A stretch of 35,427 nucleotides of DNA from positions 1 to 35,427 of the forward strand of contig DBLQ01000077.1 in assembly GCA_002297505.1 (NCBI GenBank), in the 5' to 3' direction. The translations under genes and the position numbers were made by a program. Below the pieces are notes generated by a model. It was given only the letters and a program-made list of their open reading frames with translations. It was not told where the DNA came from and did no database searches. Shown here one piece after another: positions 14,534-22,894 of this stretch. The first letter of the stretch is position 1. Each line of letters starts with the position of its first letter. This DNA is from Flavobacteriales bacterium UBA720. GTDB lineage: Bacteria; Bacteroidota; Bacteroidia; Flavobacteriales; Weeksellaceae.

Positions 14534-15484
14534 TTAGATTTTAATCAATCCCAATTCGATCAGTCTCTCACGGAGGAATTCTCCAGCAGTGGTATCTGGG
14601 TAGAGTTTCGGATGATTCTCGTCCACACAATTATCCAGCGCATTCAGGGACATTTCGCTGATGGGATGCATAAAGAACGGAATCGAATATCGGGAAGTGC
14701 CCCAAAGTTCTCTCGGCGGATTCACCACACGGTGAATGGTAGATTTTAACTTATTGTTGGTGTGTCTGGACAGCATATCGCCCACATTGATCATCAACTC
14801 ATCCGGTTCTGCAATGGCATCCATCCACTCGCCTTTGTGGTTCTGAACCTGAAGTCCTTTACCCTGAGAACCCATTAACAATGTAATCAAGTTGATATCG
14901 CCGTGTGCTGCAGCACGCACGGCATCCTGCGGTTCTTCGGTAATCGGCGGATAGTGAATTGGACGCAAAATGGAATTGCCTTCCGAGATTTTATCATCAA
15001 AATAAAACTCGTCCAGACCAAGGTACAGTGCCAAAGCTCTCAACACGTATTTGCCGGTTTTTTCCAGCATCTGGTAAGCCTCCTTCCCCACTTCATTAAA
15101 CTTCGGAAGTTCTTCCACCATGACATTGTCCGGATACACTTCCTTATATTTGGAATCTTCCGAAACATACTGGCCAAAGTGCCAGAATTCTTTCAGATCG
15201 CCTTTTTTGAAACCTTTGGCCGTCTCTTTCCCGAATCCGACGTAGCCACGCTGACCACCAATGCCGGGAATCTCGTATTTCAGTTTGGTTTCTGTAGGCA
15301 GATCGAAGAAATTCTTGACCTCGCCATAGAGTTCATCTACCAATTGGTCATCCAAAAAGTGGCCTTTCAGGGCTACAAAACCAATTTCTTCGTAAGCTTT
15401 TCCGATTTCATTTACAAATTTCTGTTTGCGTTCCGGGTTGTCCGAAAGGAAATCACGCAGGTCTACACTAGGTATTTTGTCCAT
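14534..15484 (-). CDS. 2-oxoglutarate-Fe(II) oxygenase, isopenicillin N synthase-like family
   Basis: A 316-residue oxidoreductase from the ATG at 15484 (MDKIPSVDLRDFL). A 10-residue longer frame exists but the family begins at PxVDLxxF. The N-terminal helical domain contains GFVALKGH; the jelly-roll core holds the metal ligands in AAHGDINLITLLMG (His and Asp) and STIHRVVNPP (His), and the 2OG or substrate carboxylate contact in RYSIPFF. The family includes plant-type oxygenases and isopenicillin N synthase, but there are no biosynthetic neighbours to suggest an antibiotic, so the substrate is unknown. Confidence 0.88.
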   Translation of the reverse strand: MDKIPSVDLRDFLSDNPERKQKFVNEIGKAYEEIGFVALKGHFLDDQLVDELYGEVKNFFDLPTETKLKYEIPGIGGQRGYVGFGKETAKGFKKGDLKEFWHFGQYVSEDSKYKEVYPDNVMVEELPKFNEVGKEAYQMLEKTGKYVLRALALYLGLDEFYFDDKISEGNSILRPIHYPPITEEPQDAVRAAAHGDINLITLLMGSQGKGLQVQNHKGEWMDAIAEPDELMINVGDMLSRHTNNKLKSTIHRVVNPPRELWGTSRYSIPFFMHPISEMSLNALDNCVDENHPKLYPDTTAGEFLRERLIELGLIKI

Positions 15485-15651
15485 TTTAGAAATTTTAGTG
15501 CTGTAAAAATACATTTTTTAGCGGATATTTTTTTTCAGTTGGACGATTATAATATCACAATTCAAGAATATTGTTTTTGATTCTGCACAACGTTGAACTT
15601 AATTTTCCCGCACAATCTTTTTCCGATGAGGATTGGTTTTGACTTTAAGAA

Positions 15652-15682
15652 TTGGCTGGGACAAGCATCTTCTCTATCTTTG
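15652..15682 (+). promoter_or_regulatory. Promoter abutting the esterase start codon
   Basis: TTG (15652-15654), a 20-base spacer and TATCTTTG (15675-15682) fit the Bacteroidetes consensus. Only four bases separate it from the ATG at 15687, implying a leaderless or near-leaderless transcript. Confidence 0.55.
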
Positions 15683-15686
15683 TCTT

Positions 15687-16325
15687 ATGGAATTACAATA
15701 CCTCGTAAGAGAACCTCAAAATATTACTGCGGAAACACCTGTTCTGTTTCTGCTCCACGGCTATGGAAGCAATGAAGAAGATCTTTTCAACTTCGTGCCG
15801 ACTTTGCCGGAAGACTGGCTGGTGGTGAGTTTCCGCGCGCCAAAAAATTCTAATTATGGCGGCTATGCCTGGTTTGACATCGATTTCAACAGCGCCGAAA
15901 ATTTTATTGACGAGAATGAAGGGAATGATGCCGTAAAACTGGTCATGGAAAATATTATGGCTGTGACCAATCGCTATGGTCTGATCAATAACCCGACGCA
16001 TCTCTGCGGCTTCAGCCAGGGCGGCATGATTGTCTATGCGCTGGCACTCCAGTATCCAAGCCTTTTTTCAAAAATCGCCTGCCTGAGTTCCTATCCGGAG
16101 GAAAAGCTGCTGAGAAACCTGGTAAAGGACAAAAAGCAATATGAGAACCTGCGCTTCTTCATTTCCCATGGTATGGAAGACACGGTAATCCCGATCGACT
16201 GGGGCAGGAGGGCTGCGGAACTGCTTTATGACCTCAGCGCATATTTTTCTTTCCGGGAATATATGAGCGGACACGGTGTCAATCAGAAAAATTACCTGGA
16301 CCTGATGGAGTTTTTCAAAAAATAA
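15687..16325 (+). CDS. Phospholipase/carboxylesterase-family alpha/beta hydrolase
   Basis: A 212-residue cytosolic serine hydrolase. The oxyanion segment LLHGYGSNEEDL comes first, then the nucleophile elbow GFSQGG, then the acid in SHGMEDTVIP and the base in YMSGHGV, all in the order of the catalytic triad. The ATG at 15687 is chosen because the first residues fit the family; a longer frame from 15633 would start upstream of the promoter. It likely cleaves short acyl or lysophospholipid esters. It is a single-gene unit, convergent with galE. Confidence 0.88.
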   Translation: MELQYLVREPQNITAETPVLFLLHGYGSNEEDLFNFVPTLPEDWLVVSFRAPKNSNYGGYAWFDIDFNSAENFIDENEGNDAVKLVMENIMAVTNRYGLINNPTHLCGFSQGGMIVYALALQYPSLFSKIACLSSYPEEKLLRNLVKDKKQYENLRFFISHGMEDTVIPIDWGRRAAELLYDLSAYFSFREYMSGHGVNQKNYLDLMEFFKK

Positions 16326-16335
16326 ACCAAAAAAG

Positions 16336-16363
16336 AAGTCCAACTTGCAAATGAGTTGGACTT
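16336..16363 (-). terminator. Intrinsic terminator at the galE/esterase junction
   Basis: AAGTCCAACT (16336-16345) and AGTTGGACTT (16354-16363) form a perfect 10-bp stem with an 8-base loop. The minus strand runs into six Ts, so it mainly serves galE; the plus strand tail is weaker. Confidence 0.88.
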
Positions 16364-16377
16364 AGTTATTAATCAGA

Positions 16378-17397
16378 TTAATTATTGCGGTCTTTCAGGT
16401 ATTTCTGCCATTCCCATGTGGTTTTCAGGGCTTCTTCCAGTGTGGTTTCAGATTTCCAGCCCAGCTCTCGCTCCGCTTTATCGGCATTGGCATAAGCTAC
16501 AGTGATATCGCCTTCTCTTCTTGGGCAAATCTGGTACGGAACGGGAACTCCATTGGCCAATTCAAAAGCTTTTACAACTTCTAATACGGAAGATCCTTTT
16601 CCGGTACCGAGATTGTAAATATCCAGAACCGTTTCTTCGTTGGAATGCATCAGTTTTTTCAGTGCCGCAACGTGGGCTTTGGCCAGATCTACCACATAGA
16701 TATAATCGCGGATAGCGGTGCCGTCCTCGGTGGGATAATCATCGCCCCAGACGCTCAGTTTCTCACGGATTCCCGCCGCAGTTTGTGTCACATAAGGCAC
16801 CAGATTGTTCGGAATCCCGGCAGGCAGTTCGCCCAACAAAGCAGTCGGATGCGCACCAATTGGGTTGAAATACCTTAACAAGGTCACTCTTTTCTGATAC
16901 GCTCTGGAGAAATCTTTCAGAATATCCTCGCCCATCTGCTTGGTTTTCCCGTAGGATGATTCGGCTTCCTTGAGCGGTGTGTTTTCATCGATCGGCATCT
17001 CATCTGCCTGACCATAAACGGTGCAGGAAGAGCTGAAGATGAAATTGGAAATATTCCTTTCCCTGAATTCCTGAAGTACATTGATCAAGGAAAATAAATT
17101 GTTTTCGTAATATTTCAACGGTTCCGTCATACTCTCTCCCACTGCTTTGGACGCCGCGAAATTGATACAACCTTCGATATGATGCGCATCAAAAACCTGC
17201 GTCAGCAACTCTTTTCTCCTCAAATCAAAAGGATAGAAAATAGGTCTTTTGCCTGTGATCTCCTCTATATTATCTAGGATGAATTTTTCTGAATTAGATA
17301 AGTCATCCACAATGATGACATCAAAATTATTGTTGATGAGTTCAACCACTGTATGAGAACCGATGTAGCCGAGACCGCCTGTTACAAGTATGGACAT
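16378..17397 (-). CDS. galE: UDP-glucose 4-epimerase
   Basis: A 339-residue extended short-chain dehydrogenase that interconverts UDP-glucose and UDP-galactose. The NAD-binding motif VTGGLGYIGSHTVVEL starts at residue 5, the catalytic SSSCTVYG and YGKTKQMGE (Tyr-x3-Lys) follow, with LRYFNPIGAHP and the C-terminal sugar-binding segments intact. It lies at the end of a minus-strand run after a DegT aminotransferase and a membrane protein, which points to surface polysaccharide or glycan synthesis beside general galactose metabolism. Confidence 0.96.
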   Translation of the reverse strand: MSILVTGGLGYIGSHTVVELINNNFDVIIVDDLSNSEKFILDNIEEITGKRPIFYPFDLRRKELLTQVFDAHHIEGCINFAASKAVGESMTEPLKYYENNLFSLINVLQEFRERNISNFIFSSSCTVYGQADEMPIDENTPLKEAESSYGKTKQMGEDILKDFSRAYQKRVTLLRYFNPIGAHPTALLGELPAGIPNNLVPYVTQTAAGIREKLSVWGDDYPTEDGTAIRDYIYVVDLAKAHVAALKKLMHSNEETVLDIYNLGTGKGSSVLEVVKAFELANGVPVPYQICPRREGDITVAYANADKAERELGWKSETTLEEALKTTWEWQKYLKDRNN

Positions 17398-17438
17398 TAG
17401 TTTAATTATAAATTATTAATGATGAATTATAAATGATT

Positions 17439-17882
17439 TTATTCTGAAATTCCAATTTTATCAATTTCATTACTGATATTTTTTTGTCTAAAATAATTGA
17501 TAAATAGTACTGGTCCAATAACAAACAAGAGATTCATAAACATAAAGGATATTGAATAAACAAAGTTATTTGTACTGGTCTGAACTCCCACATAAAAGAA
17601 TATTAAATTAAAAATAATTATTAAAACTGTTGAAATATTCAAATAAAGAAAAAACTTTCTACATTCTCTGAAAATATATACTAAAGTAATATTTAATAAA
17701 GGAAAAATTGAAAAGTACAGAATAAAAATTGGTACTCTATAAATAAAATATTTTTTCTGTAACCCGTATCCTTGTATATAAATATTAAAAATATTATATC
17801 CAAAAAATATAACCCAACCGAGAATAAATGAGATTGAAAAAAAATAAGTAAACTTATATTTGAATAATCTATTTTCTTGCAT
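17439..17882 (-). CDS. AT-rich integral membrane protein, no recognised family
   Basis: A 147-residue protein made almost only of hydrophobic segments: about four membrane helices (roughly residues 13-32, 48-68, 78-98 and 108-130) with short charged loops and a polar C-terminus. The gene is clearly more A+T-rich than the flanking degT and galE genes and uses many ATA, AAT and TTA codons. Its start overlaps the degT stop by one base (TAATG) and galE follows 41 bases later, so it belongs to the transcript. The composition suggests a recent acquisition or a fast-evolving orphan. A role in glycan export is possible from context only. Confidence 0.6.
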   Translation of the reverse strand: MQENRLFKYKFTYFFSISFILGWVIFFGYNIFNIYIQGYGLQKKYFIYRVPIFILYFSIFPLLNITLVYIFRECRKFFLYLNISTVLIIIFNLIFFYVGVQTSTNNFVYSISFMFMNLLFVIGPVLFINYFRQKNISNEIDKIGISE

Positions 17883-19012
17883 TAATGTTTCTCAAAAAAC
17901 TCTAAAACAGAATCTGTAATATACTTCAACTGTTCCTCGTCCAATTCTGTATGCATCGGAAGGGAGATAACTTGGTCTAATAACTTATCTGTATTGATGA
18001 AATCTGCGGGATTGCTTTCCTGGAAATAGGCTTTTTGTTTTCTCAGTGCCACAGGATAGTAGATCATCGCCGGGATTTCTTTTTCAGTCAGAAATTGCTG
18101 CAGTTCATTGCGCTTGCCGTTGGTGATTCTCAATGTATATTGATGGAATACGTGCGTAGAATAGTCGGCTCTCTTCGGTGTCAGGATATGTTCATGTCCT
18201 GCGAAGGCTTCGTCATAATAGTCGGCGGCCTTTCTGCGCGCCTCATTATAGGCATCCAGATTGGGCAATTTCTTTCTCAGAATCGCTGCCTGAATGCTGT
18301 CCAAACGGGAATTGACGCCCACTTCATCATGGTAATACCGCTCGTACATCCCATGATTCACAATGCCTCTCAGCCTGTGCGCCAGGTCATCGTCATTCGT
18401 GAATATGGCACCTCCATCGCCATAGCAACCCAAATTCTTCGAAGGAAAAAATGAGGTAGTCCCGATGGTTCCCATAGTTCCGGATTTTTTAACAGTTCCG
18501 TCCGAAAATGTGAATTCCGAGCCAATAGCCTGAGCATTATCTTCAACAACATAAAGGTTGTGCTCTTTGGCGATTTTCAGAATTTCTTCCATATTGGCGC
18601 ACTGTCCGAAGATATGAACCGGAATTATTGCTTTGGTTCTGGGCGTGATGGCTTTCTTGATTGCTTCGCTGCTGATCGTGAAGGTATCATAATCCACATC
18701 CACGAGAACCGATTTTAACTTCAGCAGATGAATCACCTCTACTGTAGCTGCAAAGGTAAAATCTGCAGTTATGATCTCATCGCCTTCTTTCAGGTCCAGA
18801 GCCATCAGTGCAATCTGAAGTGCGTCGGTACCATTGCCGCAAGGAATGACATGTTTTACATCCAAATAAGTTTCCAGATCAGACTGGAATGATTTAACTT
18901 CCGGACCATTGATAAAAGCTGCCGAGTCCATCACATTGAGAACAGCATTGTCGACATCACTTTTAATTTTATAATACTGGCTTTGTAAATCAACCATTTG
19001 GATCTTTTTCAT
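17882..19012 (-). CDS. DegT/DnrJ/EryC1/StrS sugar aminotransferase
   Basis: A 376-residue PLP enzyme of the sugar-aminotransferase family, which transfers an amino group to nucleotide-linked keto sugars. Key motifs: PCGNGTDALQIAL (phosphate contact), the Asp in VVEDNAQAIGSEF, and the Schiff-base Lys in TSFFPSKNLGCYGDGGAI. I started at the ATG at 19012 (KKIQMVDLQSQY); the frame could extend two codons to a TTG. Upstream of the membrane orphan and galE with no gap, it indicates a small amino-sugar or surface-glycan unit. The exact sugar cannot be told. Confidence 0.92.
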   Translation of the reverse strand: MKKIQMVDLQSQYYKIKSDVDNAVLNVMDSAAFINGPEVKSFQSDLETYLDVKHVIPCGNGTDALQIALMALDLKEGDEIITADFTFAATVEVIHLLKLKSVLVDVDYDTFTISSEAIKKAITPRTKAIIPVHIFGQCANMEEILKIAKEHNLYVVEDNAQAIGSEFTFSDGTVKKSGTMGTIGTTSFFPSKNLGCYGDGGAIFTNDDDLAHRLRGIVNHGMYERYYHDEVGVNSRLDSIQAAILRKKLPNLDAYNEARRKAADYYDEAFAGHEHILTPKRADYSTHVFHQYTLRITNGKRNELQQFLTEKEIPAMIYYPVALRKQKAYFQESNPADFINTDKLLDQVISLPMHTELDEEQLKYITDSVLEFFEKH

Positions 19013-19144
19013 AAGCAAATTTTTTAATTTTTAAAGATTTCGCAGCTCCGCCCAATTTATCTTGAAAGGCAGAATAGCTTGTGAAACTTTATTTTGTAAA
19101 TTTACGTTTATTTATCAGTTTAAAAAAATCTAAATCCCTATAAC

Positions 19145-20743
19145 GTGAGAAAAATCTTTACAATCTTATCGGTTAGTGTATCGCTTACAGCCTTTGCACA
19201 GACAGAGCTGGTTTTTGTGTTTTTCAAGGACAAACCCAATAAAACAAGTTTCTATGCCAACCCGCTCAGTGAGTTGAGCCAAAAATCTCTGGACCGCCGT
19301 GCAAAACTGGGAATCCCGCTTACGGATCAGGACGCACCGATTGAGCAATCATACATCCAGAATGTGAAAAATTTGGGTTTCAGCGTTACGGATTATTCCA
19401 AATGGCTGAACGGTGTCGCAGTAGATGCCACAGCAGCACAGATTGCCCAGTTATCCCAGCAAAGCTATGTGGATCATGTGGAAAGTTTTGTCCGGAATCC
19501 AAACGGCGGCCTGCGAAAAGAAAAAATTCAGAAGTTTAAGGAAAGCAGCAACCGCAATGCGCTGACCAATTTCAACTATGGCGGCGGGCTCAGCCAGATC
19601 AACCAGATCAATGCGAGAGCACTGCATGTTGCAGGATTTACCGGTGCGGGAATGACCATTGCAATTATTGACACCGGCTTTCCAACCGTGAATACGGGAA
19701 ATGCCTTTAAAAGACTTCGCGATAACGGCAAGATCAAAGGCGGCTATAATTTCATCAGCAAAAATAATGACATCTACAATACTAACCTGAACACACACGG
19801 GACGGTGTGCCTGGGAACCATCGGTGGCTATCTGGATAATCAGTTCGTGGGAACTGCACCCGATGCAGATTTTTATCTTTACGCCTCCGAAGATGCCTAC
19901 AACGAGATCCCGGAAGAGCAACTCTACTGGATTGAGGCCGCAGAAGAAGCGGACAGAAAAGGCGTAGACCTGATTTCGACCTCATTAGGCTATTATGAGT
20001 TTGATGACAGCCGCTATGATTACACCTATCAGGATATGAACGGCATCACATCTTTCATTGCCAGAGGTGCGCAGCTTGCTACGGAAAAGGGTATTTTTGT
20101 AACCTTCGCTGCCGGAAACGAGGGCAATGACCCTTGGCATTACATCATAACGCCGGCAGACAATGCCAAAGTGTTCAGCATTGGTGCCGTGACCGCGCAG
20201 GGCAGCAGTTCATCCTTTTCTTCATATGGACCGAATTCTGCAGGTGTCATCAAGCCGGACGCCGCAGCACGAGGAACAGAAACCTACACCGTTTACAACG
20301 GCCAGGTGGAGCAGCACAGCGGCACATCACTTGCGAATCCTGTTGCCACAGGAGGTATTGCCTGCCTGCTACAGGCCTTGCCACAGAATATGCCGAGAGA
20401 TGAAGTCCGTAACCGCCTGAGACAAAATGCATCGCTTTACCCCAATCCTTCGGACCAAATGGGTTTCGGGATTCTGAATCTTTATAAAGTTTATGAAGCA
20501 ACGTTGGCTGCGAGTGATATTCAAAAACAGCGAACCCAAATCTTTCCGAATCCTGCTAGAGACCAAGTCCAGATTAAAACAGAAGACAAGCTGAAGGAAA
20601 TCCAGATTTATGATGCGCTTGGAAGACTTGTAAAGACTGAAACTACCAGCGTGTTCAATATTTCAAATTTAACAAAAGGCACTTATCTCCTGAAAATTAA
20701 AACTGAGAATGGGCAAACCATTGAAAAGCTGATTAAAGAATAA
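19145..20743 (+). CDS. Subtilisin-like (S8) serine protease with T9SS sorting domain
   Basis: A 532-residue secreted protease beginning at GTG 19145. The signal peptide is MRKIFTILSVSVSLTAFAQ. The catalytic triad is complete: Asp176 in IAIIDTGF, His218 in NTHGTV and Ser395 in HSGTSLANPVATGG, with the oxyanion Asn in FAAGNEGND. Residues 20-140 form a pro-region. The last 80 or so residues are a type A sorting domain: IFPNPARDQVQIK, a YDALGRLVK turn and GTYLLKIKTENGQTIEKLIKE. The protein should leave the cell through the type IX system. The gene stands alone and ends at a perfect hairpin terminator. Confidence 0.94.
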   Translation: MRKIFTILSVSVSLTAFAQTELVFVFFKDKPNKTSFYANPLSELSQKSLDRRAKLGIPLTDQDAPIEQSYIQNVKNLGFSVTDYSKWLNGVAVDATAAQIAQLSQQSYVDHVESFVRNPNGGLRKEKIQKFKESSNRNALTNFNYGGGLSQINQINARALHVAGFTGAGMTIAIIDTGFPTVNTGNAFKRLRDNGKIKGGYNFISKNNDIYNTNLNTHGTVCLGTIGGYLDNQFVGTAPDADFYLYASEDAYNEIPEEQLYWIEAAEEADRKGVDLISTSLGYYEFDDSRYDYTYQDMNGITSFIARGAQLATEKGIFVTFAAGNEGNDPWHYIITPADNAKVFSIGAVTAQGSSSSFSSYGPNSAGVIKPDAAARGTETYTVYNGQVEQHSGTSLANPVATGGIACLLQALPQNMPRDEVRNRLRQNASLYPNPSDQMGFGILNLYKVYEATLAASDIQKQRTQIFPNPARDQVQIKTEDKLKEIQIYDALGRLVKTETTSVFNISNLTKGTYLLKIKTENGQTIEKLIKE

Positions 20744-20746
20744 TGA

Positions 20747-20777
20747 AAAACGCTAAGATGATGAATCTTAGCGTTTT
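20747..20777. terminator. Perfect 13-bp bidirectional terminator
   Basis: AAAACGCTAAGAT (20747-20759) and ATCTTAGCGTTTT (20765-20777) flank a 5-base loop, with T-rich tails on both strands, between the convergent protease and ChaN-like genes. Confidence 0.93.
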
Positions 20778-20781
20778 ATTT

Positions 20782-21654
20782 TTAGTAAGTTTTGGTCATA
20801 TCACCTGCAATCACGAGATTGAACTCAGTCGGAACAAAATCTTTGGATGGCAATTTCAGATCCTTCTTGTCTGCTTCGAAAACGGAGATGACGGCAATTT
20901 TCAGTTCCGGTTTTTTCTTTTTGAGGTACCAATAGATCCCACCGTACTGCTTGCTGTGATAATCACCATTATAATGGATGAAAGTTTTTCCAGTCTGCAG
21001 ATGTTCTAAAATCGATTCTGCCATTGTTGCATCTTTTATGGCTTGTGCAGAGATGAAATTCATTAGTTTTAGTTCATCAATGTGGTCGCCCATCAACGAT
21101 TTCATTTCTTTGTAGCCGGGCGTTTCCAAAGTGACTTCTATTGGCAATTTGGCAATAAATTTCTTTTCCGATTCTGGTAATTCTTCCAAACTTTTGATGC
21201 CTTGTTTCGAAGTCTGAGAGGCGTATTTTCTGGGCACATTTGTGGCGATGAATTTGAGTGTCTTGTCTTTGGCAAAGTCAACCAATGGCCTGTAGTCCGT
21301 CTCATAATTATTCCAGAGCCGCACCGAATCTTTAAGATTTTTAGCATCAATTTTTCCTGCCAAATAACCGTTCAGGGCTTTCTGATTATCCCGCTCAAAC
21401 ATTTCTGCTCCTAAGATGATCTGTCCGTTTTTCTTCTCATAGATGGCTTCCGTAATCCTCTTTTCCAGCCAGTGATTAATGGAATTATCATGATGCTCGC
21501 CGATCAAAACCACATCGTAAGCAGACAATTCTTTGACCAGCGTAATCGCGGAAACTTCCTTGGAGTTTTTGTTGTAAAAACGGAAAGCATCAAAATGCTG
21601 CGCATCCAAAGAAATCATAAAAATCAAACCTACAAAAATTAATAATTTACTCAT
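20782..21654 (-). CDS. ChaN-like haem-binding protein, last gene of the hmu cluster
   Basis: A 290-residue exported protein of the ChaN family (haem-associated, PF04187-type). A signal peptide ends near MISLDAQ. Landmarks are LIGEHHDN, ILGAEMFERDNQ and HYNGDYHSKQYGG, which contain the conserved His, Tyr and Asp residues of the family. Unlike lipoprotein ChaN members, no lipobox Cys is seen, so the protein is probably soluble in the periplasm. It lies 62 bases after hmuS on the same strand and should share its transcript. Its own terminator is the hairpin just downstream. Confidence 0.85.
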   Translation of the reverse strand: MSKLLIFVGLIFMISLDAQHFDAFRFYNKNSKEVSAITLVKELSAYDVVLIGEHHDNSINHWLEKRITEAIYEKKNGQIILGAEMFERDNQKALNGYLAGKIDAKNLKDSVRLWNNYETDYRPLVDFAKDKTLKFIATNVPRKYASQTSKQGIKSLEELPESEKKFIAKLPIEVTLETPGYKEMKSLMGDHIDELKLMNFISAQAIKDATMAESILEHLQTGKTFIHYNGDYHSKQYGGIYWYLKKKKPELKIAVISVFEADKKDLKLPSKDFVPTEFNLVIAGDMTKTY

Positions 21655-21716
21655 AAATAAATAGTTAAAATAAACATCTTGATCATCGATGATACTTTTC
21701 TAAAGAATATTTTAAT

Positions 21717-22739
21717 TTACAAATTCGCAACAAGGTCTTTCCATTCTTGCAATTCAGGATTTCCTGGTTTTCTCTTTCCAAAAAACTGAACGATAAAATC
21801 TCCGTTTTTATTGAATACTTCCACCGAAGTCACTTCGCCATCGTCGGTAGGCTTTTTCGTTATCCAGGTTTCTGCGATTTTGGTTGTATCAAGGTGAAGA
21901 TTGAAATCCGGATCCATCACATTGAACCATTGTTGATGCCAAAGTGTCTTTTTCACTTCACCCGTGTGAATTTGAATTATTCCGCGATTTCCTACAAAAA
22001 TCATGATCGGCAATTGTTTTTCCGACGCATCTTCCAAAACATTGATCACTTTGGAATTATCAATTTTATAAGCAAAACCTTCCGGCGCCAATCTCAGAGC
22101 CTGCGTTCTGCTCACTCCAAATTTTCTCAGCATCATAAAAAAATCATGCGTGTCTTTCAAATCTTTCCAAGCCTGTTGGAAACCGGTCACATCGATTTCA
22201 GAATCTGGTTTTTCTGCTGATTTAGAAGCGATGGATTCCGTTTCGATTTCTGAGGATTGTTCAGGAGCTTTGTATTTTTCTGTCAACGCTTCGAATTCTG
22301 CTTCGTTGCTGTCCTTGGTCAGATAGATTTTGTGAAGCGCCAATCCATCTTTCCCAAAAAACTGGAAGCTTTTTTTATCACCTTCTACCACGGAATATCC
22401 AAATTTCCATGAGTTGATAAAGATTCTCAGATCAATGTCTTCGCTCACAAAAACCTGTCCATGCGGATTGCTGAAATCGGGATTCAAATATACACCTTTC
22501 CGTTCGTGGACGCACTCGTCATTGCGTGTGAGCGCCATCACTTTTCCAAGTTTTTCTACCTCCTGCAGAAGCGCTGCAAAATCCTCTTTCAAAACTGTGA
22601 CGCCATGACCGACGTTGGTGGCCAGCAGTTCGGCTTCGCTCACGCCTAACTGTTCTGCTGCATTTCTTATTCTAAGATGTGGATTGTCCGCTTTCAAAGC
22701 TTCCCACTGTTCTTTTAAGTTGATTGTAGTTGTATTCAT
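21717..22739 (-). CDS. hmuS: Haem-degrading/haem-carrier factor HmuS (HemS family)
   Basis: A 340-residue cytosolic protein that receives haem from HmuUV and releases or stores it. The tandem-repeat architecture of the family is visible: two related halves (residues about 10-165 and 185-335), each ending in a KxxxSFQFFGKDG- or FNKNGDFIVQFFGKRK-type strand. NDECVHERKGVY in the first half and HTGEVKKTLWHQQWFNVMD in the second carry the family's His-rich segments. Length is normal. It is separated from hmuV by 155 bases containing a palindromic element. Confidence 0.93.
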   Translation of the reverse strand: MNTTTINLKEQWEALKADNPHLRIRNAAEQLGVSEAELLATNVGHGVTVLKEDFAALLQEVEKLGKVMALTRNDECVHERKGVYLNPDFSNPHGQVFVSEDIDLRIFINSWKFGYSVVEGDKKSFQFFGKDGLALHKIYLTKDSNEAEFEALTEKYKAPEQSSEIETESIASKSAEKPDSEIDVTGFQQAWKDLKDTHDFFMMLRKFGVSRTQALRLAPEGFAYKIDNSKVINVLEDASEKQLPIMIFVGNRGIIQIHTGEVKKTLWHQQWFNVMDPDFNLHLDTTKIAETWITKKPTDDGEVTSVEVFNKNGDFIVQFFGKRKPGNPELQEWKDLVANL

Positions 22740-22806
22740 AATATTATTTTTTATGTTTATTTCTATGTTAATTTAATTTTTCCTGATCCGTTGTATGTCA
22801 ACCAAA

Positions 22807-22890
22807 CCCTCAGCCCGACCTGAGCGGTTATCCTTTTGCGAGAGGCTATGCCGAGCAAAAGATAATAGCGGAGGGCGGAAATTGCTGCCC
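22807..22890. repeat. Palindromic intergenic element inside the hmu operon
   Basis: Three adjacent stem-loops lie between hmuV and hmuS: CTCAG (22809-22813)/CTGAG (22820-22824); TTAT-C-C-TTTTGC (22828-22839) with GCAAAAGATAA (22855-22865) with one bulge; and GGGC (22873-22876)/GCCC (22887-22890). CCCTC/GAGGG arms enclose the first two. It is markedly more G+C-rich than its surroundings. It resembles a REP-type or small non-autonomous mobile element. Confidence 0.6.
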
Positions 22891-22894
22891 AATC

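Noticed and set aside
14534..15484. Beta-lactam biosynthesis gene
   Set aside because: The protein belongs to the wide 2OG/IPNS family, but no ACV synthetase or other biosynthetic gene is nearby.
14903..15580. 225-residue open frame on the plus strand
   Set aside because: Antisense to the 2OG oxygenase, which keeps its metal ligands; no family pattern in the antisense product.
20743..21009. Small open frame directly after the protease gene
   Set aside because: It begins in the terminator hairpin and runs antisense to the ChaN-like gene.
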